Source of the DNA: Quisquiliibacterium sp.
GTDB taxonomy: Bacteria > Pseudomonadota > Gammaproteobacteria > Burkholderiales > Burkholderiaceae_E
NCBI GenBank assembly: GCA_023257915.1
Contig: JALRBB010000294.1
Location: forward strand, 1 to 17,742
Direction of reading: 5' to 3'
Length of the DNA: 17,742 bases
Part shown: in pieces, positions 1 through 7,365 of the stretch
Position numbering within the stretch: the first letter of the stretch is position 1
Layout: every line of letters starts with the position of its first letter
Notes under the pieces: model-generated
Database searches by the model: none
Told to the model about the DNA's origin: nothing
Seen by the model: the letters and a program-made list of their open reading frames with translations, nothing else
Made by a program: the position numbers and the translations under genes

Positions 1-2225
1 CCCAGCGCCCGCGCCTGTGGCTTCAGGCGAAACTGCACCTCCCGCTTGCCCGGCTCGCGGTCATCGCGCACATCGACCACGCCATCGATCCGCGACAACT
101 CGTCCTGTACCTGGAGCACAGCCTGCTCCAGACCCTGGGCGCTACGCGCCGACAACGCGATCTGCACCGCCGATCCGACATTGATGACATTCGAGGCGAA
201 CGAGAGTTTGCGAACCTCGGGGATGCTGCCGACCAGCTCGCGCCATTTGAGCTCGAACTGGCGCGAACTGATGCTGCGCAGTTCCGGATCGAGCAGCTCG
301 ATCACTACCGAACCCTTATGCCCTTGCAAAATGCCCAACGCCGCTCCAGCCCCGGGTCCGGCAACCTCCTGGCGCCCGATAGTCGTGAACGTCGCAGCGA
401 TCAGATCCCGTCCGCTCGGATCCGGCAACTCGCGTGCAGCCTGCCTGCCGGCTGCCTCGAAGCGCTCAGCGATCCGCAAGCCGGCTTGCGCAGTCGCCCC
501 TTGTGCAAGCTCGAACGACGCGGTGACATGGCGACCCTCGACTTGCGGAAAGAAGTTGAACTTCACATAACCACCCACGATCAGCCCGAGGGTCAGGATC
601 ATCAGCGTGACACTGCAGGCAATGACCACCCCGTAGCGGGCCGTGGCCAGTCGCAGGGCGCGCTCGAGCGGACCGTCGATAAAGCGGCGCAACCCGGCAT
701 CCATCCGGTGCCGCAGCGAGATCAGCCAGCCGCCAGCGCGGGTGCGTGCCTGATATCCGGTGACCTGCAAGCGGGCCAGATGGTGCGGCAGGATCAGCAT
801 CGCCTCGGCCACGGACACCACCAGCACGATGATCACGATCGCTGGAATCTGATAGAGAAACTTGCCAATGATTCCGGGCGCAAACAGCAGCGGAATGAAC
901 GCGACGATGGTCGTGCCGACCGCCAGCGCAACTGGCGTGGCCACGCGCTGCGCGCCAAGCACGGCGGCCTCGGCCGGATCCCGACCTCGCTCGTTTTCCG
1001 AATAGATGTTCTCGCCGGTGACGATCGCATCATCCACCACGATGCCGATCGCCAGAATGAAACCGAATAGCGACATCATGTTGATCGACAGGCCGAGCAC
1101 CGCCATCGCCCCAAAGGCGCCGACGAAAGAGACAAAGATACCGGTCGCCACCCAGAACGCCAGGCGCAGATCGAGAAACAGGGCAAGCGCTGCCATCACC
1201 AGCACCAGGCCCATCACGCCATTTTTGAACAGCAAGTCAACGCGACTGCGAAACTCGGTGGCGTCATTGCGCCAGATCGCCACCGAGACCCCCGCAGGCA
1301 AGGACGGCCTAAGCTCGGCCTCAATGAAGCGCTCCACAGCGCCGACCACGTCGAGCACCTTCTCGTCGCCCACCCGAAACACCTGCACAAAACTGGCCGG
1401 CTTGCCGTTGTAGCGCATCGCCAGATCATCGGCGCGAAACCCGTCGTCGATCCGTGCGATCTCGCCAAGAGTCACCGCGGCGCCACTCTGGCGCGAAGCA
1501 ATCACGATGCGCTCGAAGTCCGCCCGTCGATAGTTGCGTCCCTTCGTACGCAACAAGATCGACTCATCGTTGCTGCGGATGTCGCCACCCGGCAAATCGA
1601 GGCTGGAGCGCTTGATGATCGCAGCGATGTCCTGCAACGACAGGCCATAGGCTCGCAGCACATCGTTCGGCACTTCAATCGAGATCTCGTAATCGCGCAC
1701 CTTCGTGACCTCGACCAGCGAGATGCCCGGCAGCGCCGCAAGCTCGTCCTTGACCCGGTAGGCGAGTTCACGCAGCGCCGCTTCGTTCGCATCGCCGTAG
1801 AGCGCAAGCTCGACGACCCGCTGACGGTTCACGATCTCGCGCACCACCGGGCGCTCGATCAGGTCTGGAAAGGTGGTGATCCGATCGACTGCCGACTTGA
1901 CTTCATCGAGCTTGCGGGCAGTGCTCACGCCACGGGCAAGCTCAATGCGCACCAGGCCGACGCCTTCAGCCGCGAATCCGAGAACCCGGTCGATTCCGTC
2001 GATGCCGCGCACCTGCTCCTCGATGCGCTGCACGATCGATTCCTCGATTTCGTCGGGCGCCGCACCGGGATAGCTGACCCGAACTTCGATCGCATCGAAG
2101 CTGATCTCCGGGAAAACCTCCTGGCGGATCGACAGCGCGCTGACCAGTCCGGTGACGATGATCATCAGCATCAGCAGGTTGGCTGCGACCGGATGACGCG
2201 CCATCCAAGCGATCAGTGCGTTCAT
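1..2225 (-). CDS. RND efflux permease (AcrB/HAE1-like), C-terminus cut by window edge
   Basis: Inner-membrane proton-driven pump subunit that would work with the adaptor encoded just upstream and an outer-membrane channel not present here. The reading frame is open from the ATG at 2225 to the left edge, about 741 residues of the roughly 1,000-1,050 usual for the family. It begins MNALIAWMARHPVAANLL, the typical first transmembrane segment of RND permeases, followed by porter-domain sequence with the VSYPGAAPDEIEE signature. The fourth transmembrane segment holds GIVVDDAIV, with D398 and D399 matching the paired proton-relay aspartates of AcrB (D407/D408), so the pump should be active. The start overlaps the adaptor stop as ATGA, indicating translational coupling. 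Substrate cannot be read from sequence; drugs, solvents or other organics are possible. Family call is very secure, exact name is not. Confidence 0.95.
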   Translation of the reverse strand, partial: MNALIAWMARHPVAANLLMLMIIVTGLVSALSIRQEVFPEISFDAIEVRVSYPGAAPDEIEESIVQRIEEQVRGIDGIDRVLGFAAEGVGLVRIELARGVSTARKLDEVKSAVDRITTFPDLIERPVVREIVNRQRVVELALYGDANEAALRELAYRVKDELAALPGISLVEVTKVRDYEISIEVPNDVLRAYGLSLQDIAAIIKRSSLDLPGGDIRSNDESILLRTKGRNYRRADFERIVIASRQSGAAVTLGEIARIDDGFRADDLAMRYNGKPASFVQVFRVGDEKVLDVVGAVERFIEAELRPSLPAGVSVAIWRNDATEFRSRVDLLFKNGVMGLVLVMAALALFLDLRLAFWVATGIFVSFVGAFGAMAVLGLSINMMSLFGFILAIGIVVDDAIVTGENIYSENERGRDPAEAAVLGAQRVATPVALAVGTTIVAFIPLLFAPGIIGKFLYQIPAIVIIVLVVSVAEAMLILPHHLARLQVTGYQARTRAGGWLISLRHRMDAGLRRFIDGPLERALRLATARYGVVIACSVTLMILTLGLIVGGYVKFNFFPQVEGRHVTASFELAQGATAQAGLRIAERFEAAGRQAARELPDPSGRDLIAATFTTIGRQEVAGPGAGAALGILQGHKGSVVIELLDPELRSISSRQFELKWRELVGSIPEVRKLSFASNVINVGSAVQIALSARSAQGLEQAVLQVQDELSRIDGVVDVRDDREPGKREVQFRLKPQARAL

Positions 2226-3424
2226 CGTGGCGTCACGACCCGGACCTCGAGCCCCTCGGTAACCACCGCCAGATCACTGACCACCACGCGCGCTCCGTTG
2301 GCCAGACCGTCGGCAGCGATCGCCACGCTGTCATCGCGCTCGAGCAGCACACGCACCGGCCGGATCGCGATCCGCTCGCCAGCCTCAACCAGCCAGATCG
2401 AAGGTCCGTCACGCAATGCCGCGCGGGCAATCAGCGCATGCTGGCCTTGGTCGCGCCCTGTGATCTGCACACTGGCATACATGCCGACAACGAGCGGTGG
2501 ACCGGCTTGGCGCGCACCGCTGGCCACACCCGGCTCGCCGAGCGGCGTGCCGCGCGCGAGCGGCTCAGGCACCCGTACAACCACATTGAACGTGCGGGTT
2601 GCCGAATCGACCGCCGCCTCGACCCGATCGAGCCGACCCGGCCACTGGTAACGCTGTCCACCATGCTCGACAACAACCATCGCCGGGCTGCCCGCGCGAC
2701 TCCCGGTCCAGGGATCGCGCACTAGAGCCATGTCCCGGTCAGTCAACGAGACCACGATCTCGAGGTCACCGGAGGCGAAGATCCGGGCCAGCTGTTTTCC
2801 GGGTTGCACGGTGTCACCGACATCGACCTGCTCACTGAGCACCCGCCCGTCGAACGGCGCGCGAATCTCGGTACGAGACAAGTCAAGTTGACGCTGACGC
2901 TCGATCGCCTGAGCGCGCTCCAAGGCCGCCCTGGCCTGGTCTTTTGCTGCGATTCGCTCATCACGCGTCTGAGGCGACAAGAACCCCTTGTCGATTAGCG
3001 CCTCGGTGCGCTGCAACAAGCGCTCGGCCAGCAGCAGCGCGGCCTGCGCCGAACGCCGCTCGGCCTGCGCCTGCGCCAGGGCCGCACGAAACGGCTCTGC
3101 GTCCAATCTCACCAGCACTTCTGACTTGGCAAACTGCCCACCAGAGACCATCGCACGTGACAGCTCAACGATTCGCCCCGACACCTCGGCGCCAAGCAGC
3201 ACTTCGGCACGCGGCCGCACCAGGCCATTGCCAGTCACGTTCAATGCCCCGCTGGCAAACTGCACCGGCTCGACCCGTACCAGCGGCAGCTGCTTGACCA
3301 CGGGCCGCACCACCGGTCGCGGCTTGAAGGTTTGCAGCGCGATGAATCCGCCGACACCGCCGGCCAGAATCAGCAGAACGACGAACCGCCAGAACCAGCT
3401 GCGCCCGCCTTGCGATGCACGCAT
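2222..3424 (-). CDS. RND periplasmic adaptor (membrane fusion protein, HlyD/AcrA-like)
   Basis: Periplasmic adaptor linking an RND permease to an outer-membrane channel. An N-terminal membrane anchor (FWRFVVLLILAGGVGGFIAL) is followed by a barrel-sandwich half (VLLGAEVSGRIVELS), an alpha-helical hairpin rich in Ala, Gln and Arg with the DKGFLSPQTRDE turn, the second half-motif TEIRAPFDGRVLSEQVDVGDTV, then beta-barrel and membrane-proximal domains. No lipobox cysteine is visible, so it is anchored by the helix rather than by lipid. I chose ATG 3424 (400 residues) because AGGTG sits 6 nt before it and it follows the amidohydrolase stop by 1 nt. A GTG at 3433 would add three residues and overlap that gene. 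The stop overlaps the permease start. Confidence 0.93.
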   Translation of the reverse strand: MRASQGGRSWFWRFVVLLILAGGVGGFIALQTFKPRPVVRPVVKQLPLVRVEPVQFASGALNVTGNGLVRPRAEVLLGAEVSGRIVELSRAMVSGGQFAKSEVLVRLDAEPFRAALAQAQAERRSAQAALLLAERLLQRTEALIDKGFLSPQTRDERIAAKDQARAALERAQAIERQRQLDLSRTEIRAPFDGRVLSEQVDVGDTVQPGKQLARIFASGDLEIVVSLTDRDMALVRDPWTGSRAGSPAMVVVEHGGQRYQWPGRLDRVEAAVDSATRTFNVVVRVPEPLARGTPLGEPGVASGARQAGPPLVVGMYASVQITGRDQGQHALIARAALRDGPSIWLVEAGERIAIRPVRVLLERDDSVAIAADGLANGARVVVSDLAVVTEGLEVRVVTPR

Positions 3425-3425
3425 T

Positions 3426-4622
3426 TCAGGCACCTGCGGTCTCGTTCAAAAAGCGCTCAGCCAGGCGGGTCCAGTATGCAGCGCCGACCGACAGGTTGGC
3501 ATCGTTGAAGTCATAGTGCGAGTTGTGCAGCATCGCGCTGTCCACCCCGTTACCAAGCCGCAGAAAACAGCCCGGTTTGTGCTGCAGGTAGTACGCGAAG
3601 TCCTCGCTCCCGGTGACCGGACCAAACGGCGCCTGAACCTTGTCAAGTCCGACCAGTTCCTGCGCGACCTGACAGGCGAACTCGGTTTCAGCCTGGCTGT
3701 TGACCAGCACCGGTGCGCCGCGCTGGTAGGACACGTGCGCATCCCCGCCGAAGGAACGCGCCTGCGTTTGTGCAAGTTCCGTGATGCGCTGCTCGAGCCG
3801 GTCCCGCACCTCGGGGCTGAACGAGCGCACGCTGAGCGCCATCTTGGCCTGCTCCGGGATCACGTTGGCCGCCTTGCCGGCATGCACCGCCCCGATGGTC
3901 ACGATCGCGGTCTGCGTCGGGTCGATGTTGCGCGACACTACGGTTTGCAGGGCCATGATCAGGCTCCCCAGGATGACGACCGGATCGACCGCCAGATGCG
4001 GCCGGGCCGCATGGCCGCTGCGTCCAGTGATCGTGATGTCGACCCGATCAGAGGCCGACATGAAGGGACCTGCGCCGAACATGAACGTGCCCTGCTCGAC
4101 CCCCGGATGATTGTGCATGCCGAAGATCGCATCGCACGGAAAGCGCTCGAACAGACCATCGGCGATCATCTGCTGCGCGCCGCTGTTGTTGCCAGCCTCC
4201 TCGGCCGGCTGAAAGACCAGATGCACGGTGCCGTGGAACTGGCGGGTTGCCGCCAGTTGCTGCGCGGCACCGAGCAGCATCACAGTGTGGCCATCGTGGC
4301 CGCACGCATGCATCGTGCCAGCGCGCGAGCTCGCATACGGTTTACCGGTTTCCTCCTGGATTGGCAGCGCGTCCATGTCGGCGCGCAAGGCAATGCTGCG
4401 ACCGGGACCGTTGCGCAGGGTTCCGACGACCCCGTGGCCACCAACACCACGCGTCACCTCATAACCCCAGGATTCGAGCTGCTCCGCGACCCAACTTGCG
4501 GTAGAGGCCTCTTCGAAGGAGAGCTCCGGATTGTGATGCAGATGACGACGCTTGTCGGTCAGCAGACCGGCCGCGCCGGCCAGATCGGATAGCTGGCAAA
4601 AGCAGGTGTAGCGTGCATTCAT
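3426..4622 (-). CDS. M20 family amidohydrolase (hippurate hydrolase / N-acyl amino acid deacylase-like)
   Basis: Cytoplasmic metallohydrolase of about 398 residues that would cleave an N-acyl or amide bond, as in N-acyl amino acids or hippurate. Metal-site motifs are all present: RADMDALPIQE (D82/D84), MHACGHDGH (C107, H109), the catalytic pair in FQPAEEAG (E141/E142), GMHNHPG (H170), and a late LHNSHYDFND histidine. A dimerisation domain occupies the middle (TGRSGHAARPHLAVDP). Length and motifs fit the M20D/aminoacylase group. It starts 7 nt after the arsC stop and ends 1 nt before the adaptor start, so it belongs to the same transcript as arsC and the RND pump. M20 enzymes often sit with peptide importers, and such an importer lies about 3 kb away, but on the other strand. 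The substrate is not assignable. Confidence 0.93.
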   Translation of the reverse strand: MNARYTCFCQLSDLAGAAGLLTDKRRHLHHNPELSFEEASTASWVAEQLESWGYEVTRGVGGHGVVGTLRNGPGRSIALRADMDALPIQEETGKPYASSRAGTMHACGHDGHTVMLLGAAQQLAATRQFHGTVHLVFQPAEEAGNNSGAQQMIADGLFERFPCDAIFGMHNHPGVEQGTFMFGAGPFMSASDRVDITITGRSGHAARPHLAVDPVVILGSLIMALQTVVSRNIDPTQTAIVTIGAVHAGKAANVIPEQAKMALSVRSFSPEVRDRLEQRITELAQTQARSFGGDAHVSYQRGAPVLVNSQAETEFACQVAQELVGLDKVQAPFGPVTGSEDFAYYLQHKPGCFLRLGNGVDSAMLHNSHYDFNDANLSVGAAYWTRLAERFLNETAGA

Positions 4623-4629
4623 GACAGGC

Positions 4630-4995
4630 TCAGCCTCGCACGGTTTGAATGAATTCGAGCACTGTCTCGGACGGCCGACACAAGCGCGCGCGACCGCCGG
4701 CCAGTACGATCGGCCGATTGATCAGCACCGGATGCGTAAGCATCGCATCGAGCAGTTGCTCGTCGTCCACCGCGGGGTCGTCCAGCCCGAGCTGTGCATG
4801 GATCGGCTCCTTGGCACGTACCAGCGCGCGTAGCGGCTGACCGCTGGCCGCGGCGATCTCGCGCAGCCTCTGGCGATCGGGCGGGGTTTGCAGGTATTCG
4901 ATGATCTCGGGTTCGATGCCGGCATCGCGCAGAAACTGCAACACATTGCGCGAAGTTCCGCATCGAGGATTGTGCAGAATCGTGAAGTCGGGCAT
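4630..4995 (-). CDS. arsC: Glutaredoxin-dependent arsenate reductase (ArsC family)
   Basis: Small cytoplasmic thioredoxin-fold reductase of 121 residues, converting arsenate to arsenite with glutathione/glutaredoxin in characterised relatives. The active-site loop HNPRCGTSRN places the catalytic cysteine at C12, as in plasmid R773 ArsC. CGTSRN separates this true ArsC group from the Spx/YffB branch. HPVLINRPIV and RARLCRPSE provide the later arginines that bind the oxyanion in this family. Start ATG 4995 gives the standard MPDFTILHNPRC beginning. It heads a tight unit with an amidohydrolase and an RND pump; no ArsR, ArsB or Acr3 is in the window, so arsenite export would have to come from elsewhere. 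Family assignment is secure. A role in arsenic resistance is inferred only from homology. Confidence 0.92.
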   Translation of the reverse strand: MPDFTILHNPRCGTSRNVLQFLRDAGIEPEIIEYLQTPPDRQRLREIAAASGQPLRALVRAKEPIHAQLGLDDPAVDDEQLLDAMLTHPVLINRPIVLAGGRARLCRPSETVLEFIQTVRG

Positions 4996-5014
4996 GGCAA
5001 CAACCGGTGCAAAA

Positions 5015-5035
5015 ATGGGTAGGCGATTAACCCAT
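5015..5035 (-). terminator. Weak hairpin with T tract between methyltransferase gene and arsC
   Basis: Perfect inverted repeat ATGGGT (5015-5020) / ACCCAT (5030-5035) with a 9-nt spacer. On the minus strand the hairpin is followed directly by TTTTT, so it could act as a short intrinsic terminator after the methyltransferase gene (stop at 5079). It is only 20 nt upstream of the arsC ATG, so it could instead be a regulator site or attenuator for arsC. The stem is short and half A/T, so termination would be weak. Confidence 0.4.
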
Positions 5036-5078
5036 CAGTATCGCACGCAGCACGGGCTGCGATGCAGGCAAAACCGAA

Positions 5079-5783
5079 CTAGCTTCCGAGGCCAGCCCGC
5101 ACAGTCCAGCGGCACAACCAGTAATGCTCAAGCTCGCGGAACTCGACCGAATCGGCCCAGCCATCCAGTTGCATGCGCAATTGCGCCGCTTGCGGGAAAT
5201 TTTTCAGCACCTCGTGTCGAGAGCCGTCCTGAAGGTGCCGGGTCTGGTAGGTATTGCCCTGCTCATCCGTGCGCCCAAGCGGCGTGCTGCTGCCTGGCAC
5301 ATAGCGATTGTCGAGCATCAGCACAAGCGCCCCCGGCTCCAGGCAAGCGGTGAGTGAGCCCAGAAACTGCGGCACCCTTTGCAGCGGCAGATGCGACCAC
5401 CAAAAGCCCGCAAAGGCCGCATCAAAGCGCCCGCCCCCCGGATCCAGCGCATAGGCGTCTGCAAGCCGGTATTCGACAAGTGCCGGATCGAGCTGCTTGG
5501 CCCGTGCCTCGCGCAAGGTCTCGGCATTGATGTCTGTGGCCAGCACATAGTTGGCGCTTGTCGCGATGAACTGCGTCCAGTACCCGGTGCCACAGGCGAT
5601 CTCGAGCACCCGACGCCCGCTCAAAAGCGTGGGAATCTCACGCTCGAGCAGACGCAAATCCGTCTGCCGCTCGGGCTTGTCATAAATGCGTTCGTACTCG
5701 CGGGCACGCGCCGCATAGTAGGCACGCATCGCGACATCATCGGGCGCAGCCGCAACCATGGAATCGCCGCGGTCGGGATTCAT
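5079..5783 (-). CDS. Class I SAM-dependent methyltransferase
   Basis: Cytoplasmic methyltransferase of 234 residues with a Rossmann-type SAM-binding fold. Motif I is RRVLEIACGTGYWTQ (E61 to T70), the acidic residue after strand 2 is D84 in LATDINAE, and the strand 4 region reads FDAAFAGFWWSHLPLQRV, followed by LEPGALVLMLDNRYVPGS. The C-terminal YWLCRWTV is typical of uncharacterised ubiE-like small-molecule methyltransferases in proteobacteria. The start is uncertain: ATG 5783 or ATG 5759 (eight residues shorter), and neither has a strong ribosome site. It lies 26 nt after the DUF1330 gene, likely co-transcribed. Acceptor substrate unknown. Confidence 0.88.
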   Translation of the reverse strand: MNPDRGDSMVAAAPDDVAMRAYYAARAREYERIYDKPERQTDLRLLEREIPTLLSGRRVLEIACGTGYWTQFIATSANYVLATDINAETLREARAKQLDPALVEYRLADAYALDPGGGRFDAAFAGFWWSHLPLQRVPQFLGSLTACLEPGALVLMLDNRYVPGSSTPLGRTDEQGNTYQTRHLQDGSRHEVLKNFPQAAQLRMQLDGWADSVEFRELEHYWLCRWTVRAGLGS

Positions 5784-5809
5784 GCCAATGCGCTCGCCGA
5801 CGGCGCAGG

Positions 5810-6097
5810 CTACAGCCCCTCGACCATCACCAGTCGGGAGTTCGAGGCCTTGCGGCGGATTTCCTTCAATGGCCGGTACTCGGGCGAGTCGTACCAGGCC
5901 TTCAGGCGCTCGACGCTCGGAAACTCCAGGATCACCGCACGACGCGGCTGCCAGTCGCCCTCGAGTACCTCGGTGGCACCGCCGCGAGCCGCATAGCGCC
6001 CGCCGTACGCGGCGATCGTCGCCGGCACACCGGCGCGGTATTGCTCATACAGGGCAGGATCTGTCACTTCAACATCGGCGATCAGGAATGCAGGCAT
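5810..6097 (-). CDS. DUF1330 domain protein
   Basis: Short 95-residue protein covering one complete DUF1330 domain, a dimeric alpha-beta barrel (ferredoxin-like) family without assigned activity. Recognisable features are the MPAFLIADVEVTDPALYEQYR beginning, the central GGRYAARGG loop, EGDWQPRRAVILEFPSVERLKAWYDSPEY, and the end LVMVEGL. Length is normal for the family. Start ATG 6097 is supported by TGGAG 8 nt upstream. The gap behind the AroQ-like gene is 121 nt and carries GATTGA boxes and a TGATGCATCA palindrome (6174-6183), so it may have its own promoter. Family certain, function unknown. Confidence 0.9.
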   Translation of the reverse strand: MPAFLIADVEVTDPALYEQYRAGVPATIAAYGGRYAARGGATEVLEGDWQPRRAVILEFPSVERLKAWYDSPEYRPLKEIRRKASNSRLVMVEGL

Positions 6098-6173
6098 GCT
6101 CGGTCTCCAGTCAGGGCAGGATTATCTGTGCAGCGTGCGGGCCGTTGCCGCGCGTGCGGTCACATCGTGGCGG

Positions 6174-6190
6174 TGATGCATCAATCAATC
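6174..6190. promoter_or_regulatory. Palindrome plus overlapping GATTGA boxes upstream of the DUF1330 gene
   Basis: TGATGCATCA (6174-6183) is a perfect 10-bp palindrome. Overlapping it, plus-strand TCAATC occurs at 6181-6186 and 6185-6190, read GATTGATTGA on the minus strand. The same hexamer occurs three times upstream of the neighbouring AroQ-like gene (6700-6722). This could be a regulator site, but binding is inference only. Confidence 0.3.
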
Positions 6191-6218
6191 TGCAGAATCG
6201 GTACAGCGCAGACCACGC

Positions 6219-6665
6219 TCAAGGTGTCGCCTTCCGGGTCTTGAGAAGGTTCAGCATGCCCTCCAGGCCCAGGATGTAGCTATAGGTGCCCAACCCGTAC
6301 ACCACGCCGGTGGCGGCCTTTGCCACCACGCAGGGAATGCCCCGTGCCTCGACGTTGCTCATATGCACCTCCACGTAAGGCAACTCGGCGCTGCGCACAC
6401 AATCAGCCAGCGCGTGGCCGGCGTAATTGAAGCCGGCCGGATTCATCACCAGCCCGTCGAACCCCTCGTCAAGCGCCGCATAAATGCGGTTGATCGCCTC
6501 GCCCTCGACGTTGGTGTAGAAAATTTCGAGCTGATAGCCCTTGTCGCGGGCATGCTCCATCAGCATGGCATCGAGCTGCGCGGCCGTCGTGGTGCCGTAG
6601 AACTCGGGCTGGCGCTTGCCCAGATGGACCATGTTTGCGCCCTGGATCAGCAAGATCTTGTGCAT
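6219..6665 (-). CDS. Divergent type II 3-dehydroquinate dehydratase homologue (AroQ-like)
   Basis: Protein of 148 residues with the flavodoxin-like fold of type II dehydroquinases, which normally form dodecamers. From ATG 6665, numbering nearly matches the Mycobacterium tuberculosis enzyme. Kept are N11, R18, the catalytic tyrosine Y23 (QPEFYG), E54-G55, N75, D88, and the E99-V-H101 / R108 cluster (YVEVHMSNVEAR). Changed are G-P-N to G-A-N at the start, the THTS histidine to Y81 (NPAGFNYAG), and the usual REPFRHHS loop, which becomes RGIPCVVAK, about three residues shorter and without the second arginine. These positions contact substrate, so shikimate-pathway activity is doubtful; a lyase acting on a related acid is possible. 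ATG 6707 would add 14 residues but lies inside repeats and lacks a ribosome site. Databases would probably call this aroQ. Confidence 0.85.
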   Translation of the reverse strand: MHKILLIQGANMVHLGKRQPEFYGTTTAAQLDAMLMEHARDKGYQLEIFYTNVEGEAINRIYAALDEGFDGLVMNPAGFNYAGHALADCVRSAELPYVEVHMSNVEARGIPCVVAKAATGVVYGLGTYSYILGLEGMLNLLKTRKATP

Positions 6666-6697
6666 TCTCGAAATTCCGGGTTTGACCTCAAGGGTCG

Positions 6698-6723
6698 TGT
6701 CAATCATTCAATCGATTCAATCG
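6698..6723. repeat. Tandem ATTCAATCG repeat / GATTGA boxes with a consensus -35 hexamer
   Basis: ATTCAATCG occurs twice in tandem (6706-6714 and 6715-6723), and a third partial copy TCAATC lies at 6700-6705. On the minus strand this reads as three GATTGA boxes about 8-9 nt apart, the last merging into TTGACA (6703 down to 6698), a perfect -35 hexamer pointing at the AroQ-like gene. No convincing -10 is found 16-18 nt downstream. This may be a regulated promoter for that gene. The repeat is seen directly; the function is inferred. Confidence 0.45.
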
Positions 6724-6759
6724 CCGGTCACCGCCTGGCGTGCGGCTGGGCCCCAAGGC

Positions 6760-7365
6760 TCAGAGGTCTGCTGCGTACCTGGCCAGCATGCGCTCCTGAC
6801 TCTCGGCGGGCTCGCTTGAACCGATCTGATCGCGGATCATCTGGTTCATCGTCGGCAGCGCGCTGCGCTCGACTCGCGCCTGCTCCGACCACAACTTGGA
6901 GCGCATCAGCGCCTTGGCGCAATGCAGATAGGCCTCGCGCACATGCACCTCGATGAGCACCCGCGGGGTGCGCTTGTCATCGGCAAACCCGGCGAGTAAT
7001 TGCAGATCGGACACCACCCGCGCATCGCCGTTGACCCGCAAGGTCTCGTCAACGCCAGGAATCAGAAACAGCATGCCGATTCGTCCCTGCGCGATGAGAT
7101 TGCCCAGCGTATCGAGCCGGTTGTTTCCCGGAGAGTCCGGCAACAGCAAGGTATGGGCATCCTGCACCCGCACAAAGCCTGGCGCGCCACCCCGCGGGGA
7201 CGCGTCCAGCATGCCGTCCGCGCCCAGGCTGGCAAGCACCACAAACGGCGACAGTGCGACATAGCGCTGGCAATGGGGATCGAGATGGTCGAGCTGCTTG
7301 CGCAGCGCGCGCTCGGTCGCATCCGGGTAGAGCGCGCGCAGCGCCTGCTGATCCTCGATCGTCAC
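6760..7365 (-). CDS. PPOX-type FMN flavoprotein (MSMEG_1061 family, pyridoxamine-phosphate oxidase-like)
   Basis: Split-barrel FMN-binding protein of 201 residues. Motifs in order: CQRYVALSPFVVLAS (32-46), SPRGGAPGF (56-64), LLPDSPGNNRLDTLGNL (74-90), GMLFLIPG (97-104), ETLRVNGDARV (107-117), and a C-terminal HCAKALMRSKLW helix region. These are the hallmarks of the MSMEG_1061/TIGR04025 group of pyridoxamine 5'-phosphate oxidase-like proteins, whose reaction is unknown. The frame is open upstream to 7473, but I prefer GTG 7365: AGGAA lies about 6 nt before it, and the extra upstream residues are Arg/Ala-rich and unlike the family. It is divergent from the ABC importer and 94 nt upstream of the AroQ-like gene. 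Confidence 0.88.
   Translation of the reverse strand: MTIEDQQALRALYPDATERALRKQLDHLDPHCQRYVALSPFVVLASLGADGMLDASPRGGAPGFVRVQDAHTLLLPDSPGNNRLDTLGNLIAQGRIGMLFLIPGVDETLRVNGDARVVSDLQLLAGFADDKRTPRVLIEVHVREAYLHCAKALMRSKLWSEQARVERSALPTMNQMIRDQIGSSEPAESQERMLARYAADL

Noticed and set aside
46..1070. Plus-strand open frames over the RND permease region
   Set aside because: The minus-strand frame is continuously open and encodes clear RND motifs including the DD pair; the plus frames are shadows.
2988..4592. 534-codon open frame on the plus strand opposite the adaptor and amidohydrolase genes
   Set aside because: It spans two well-supported minus-strand genes and their junction, has no ribosome site, and its product is Arg/His-rich low-quality sequence typical of shadow frames.
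6121..6126. GATAAT on the minus strand 24 nt before the DUF1330 start as a promoter
   Set aside because: The -10 hexamer is good, but the -35 position reads GGCAAC, so there is not enough to call a promoter.
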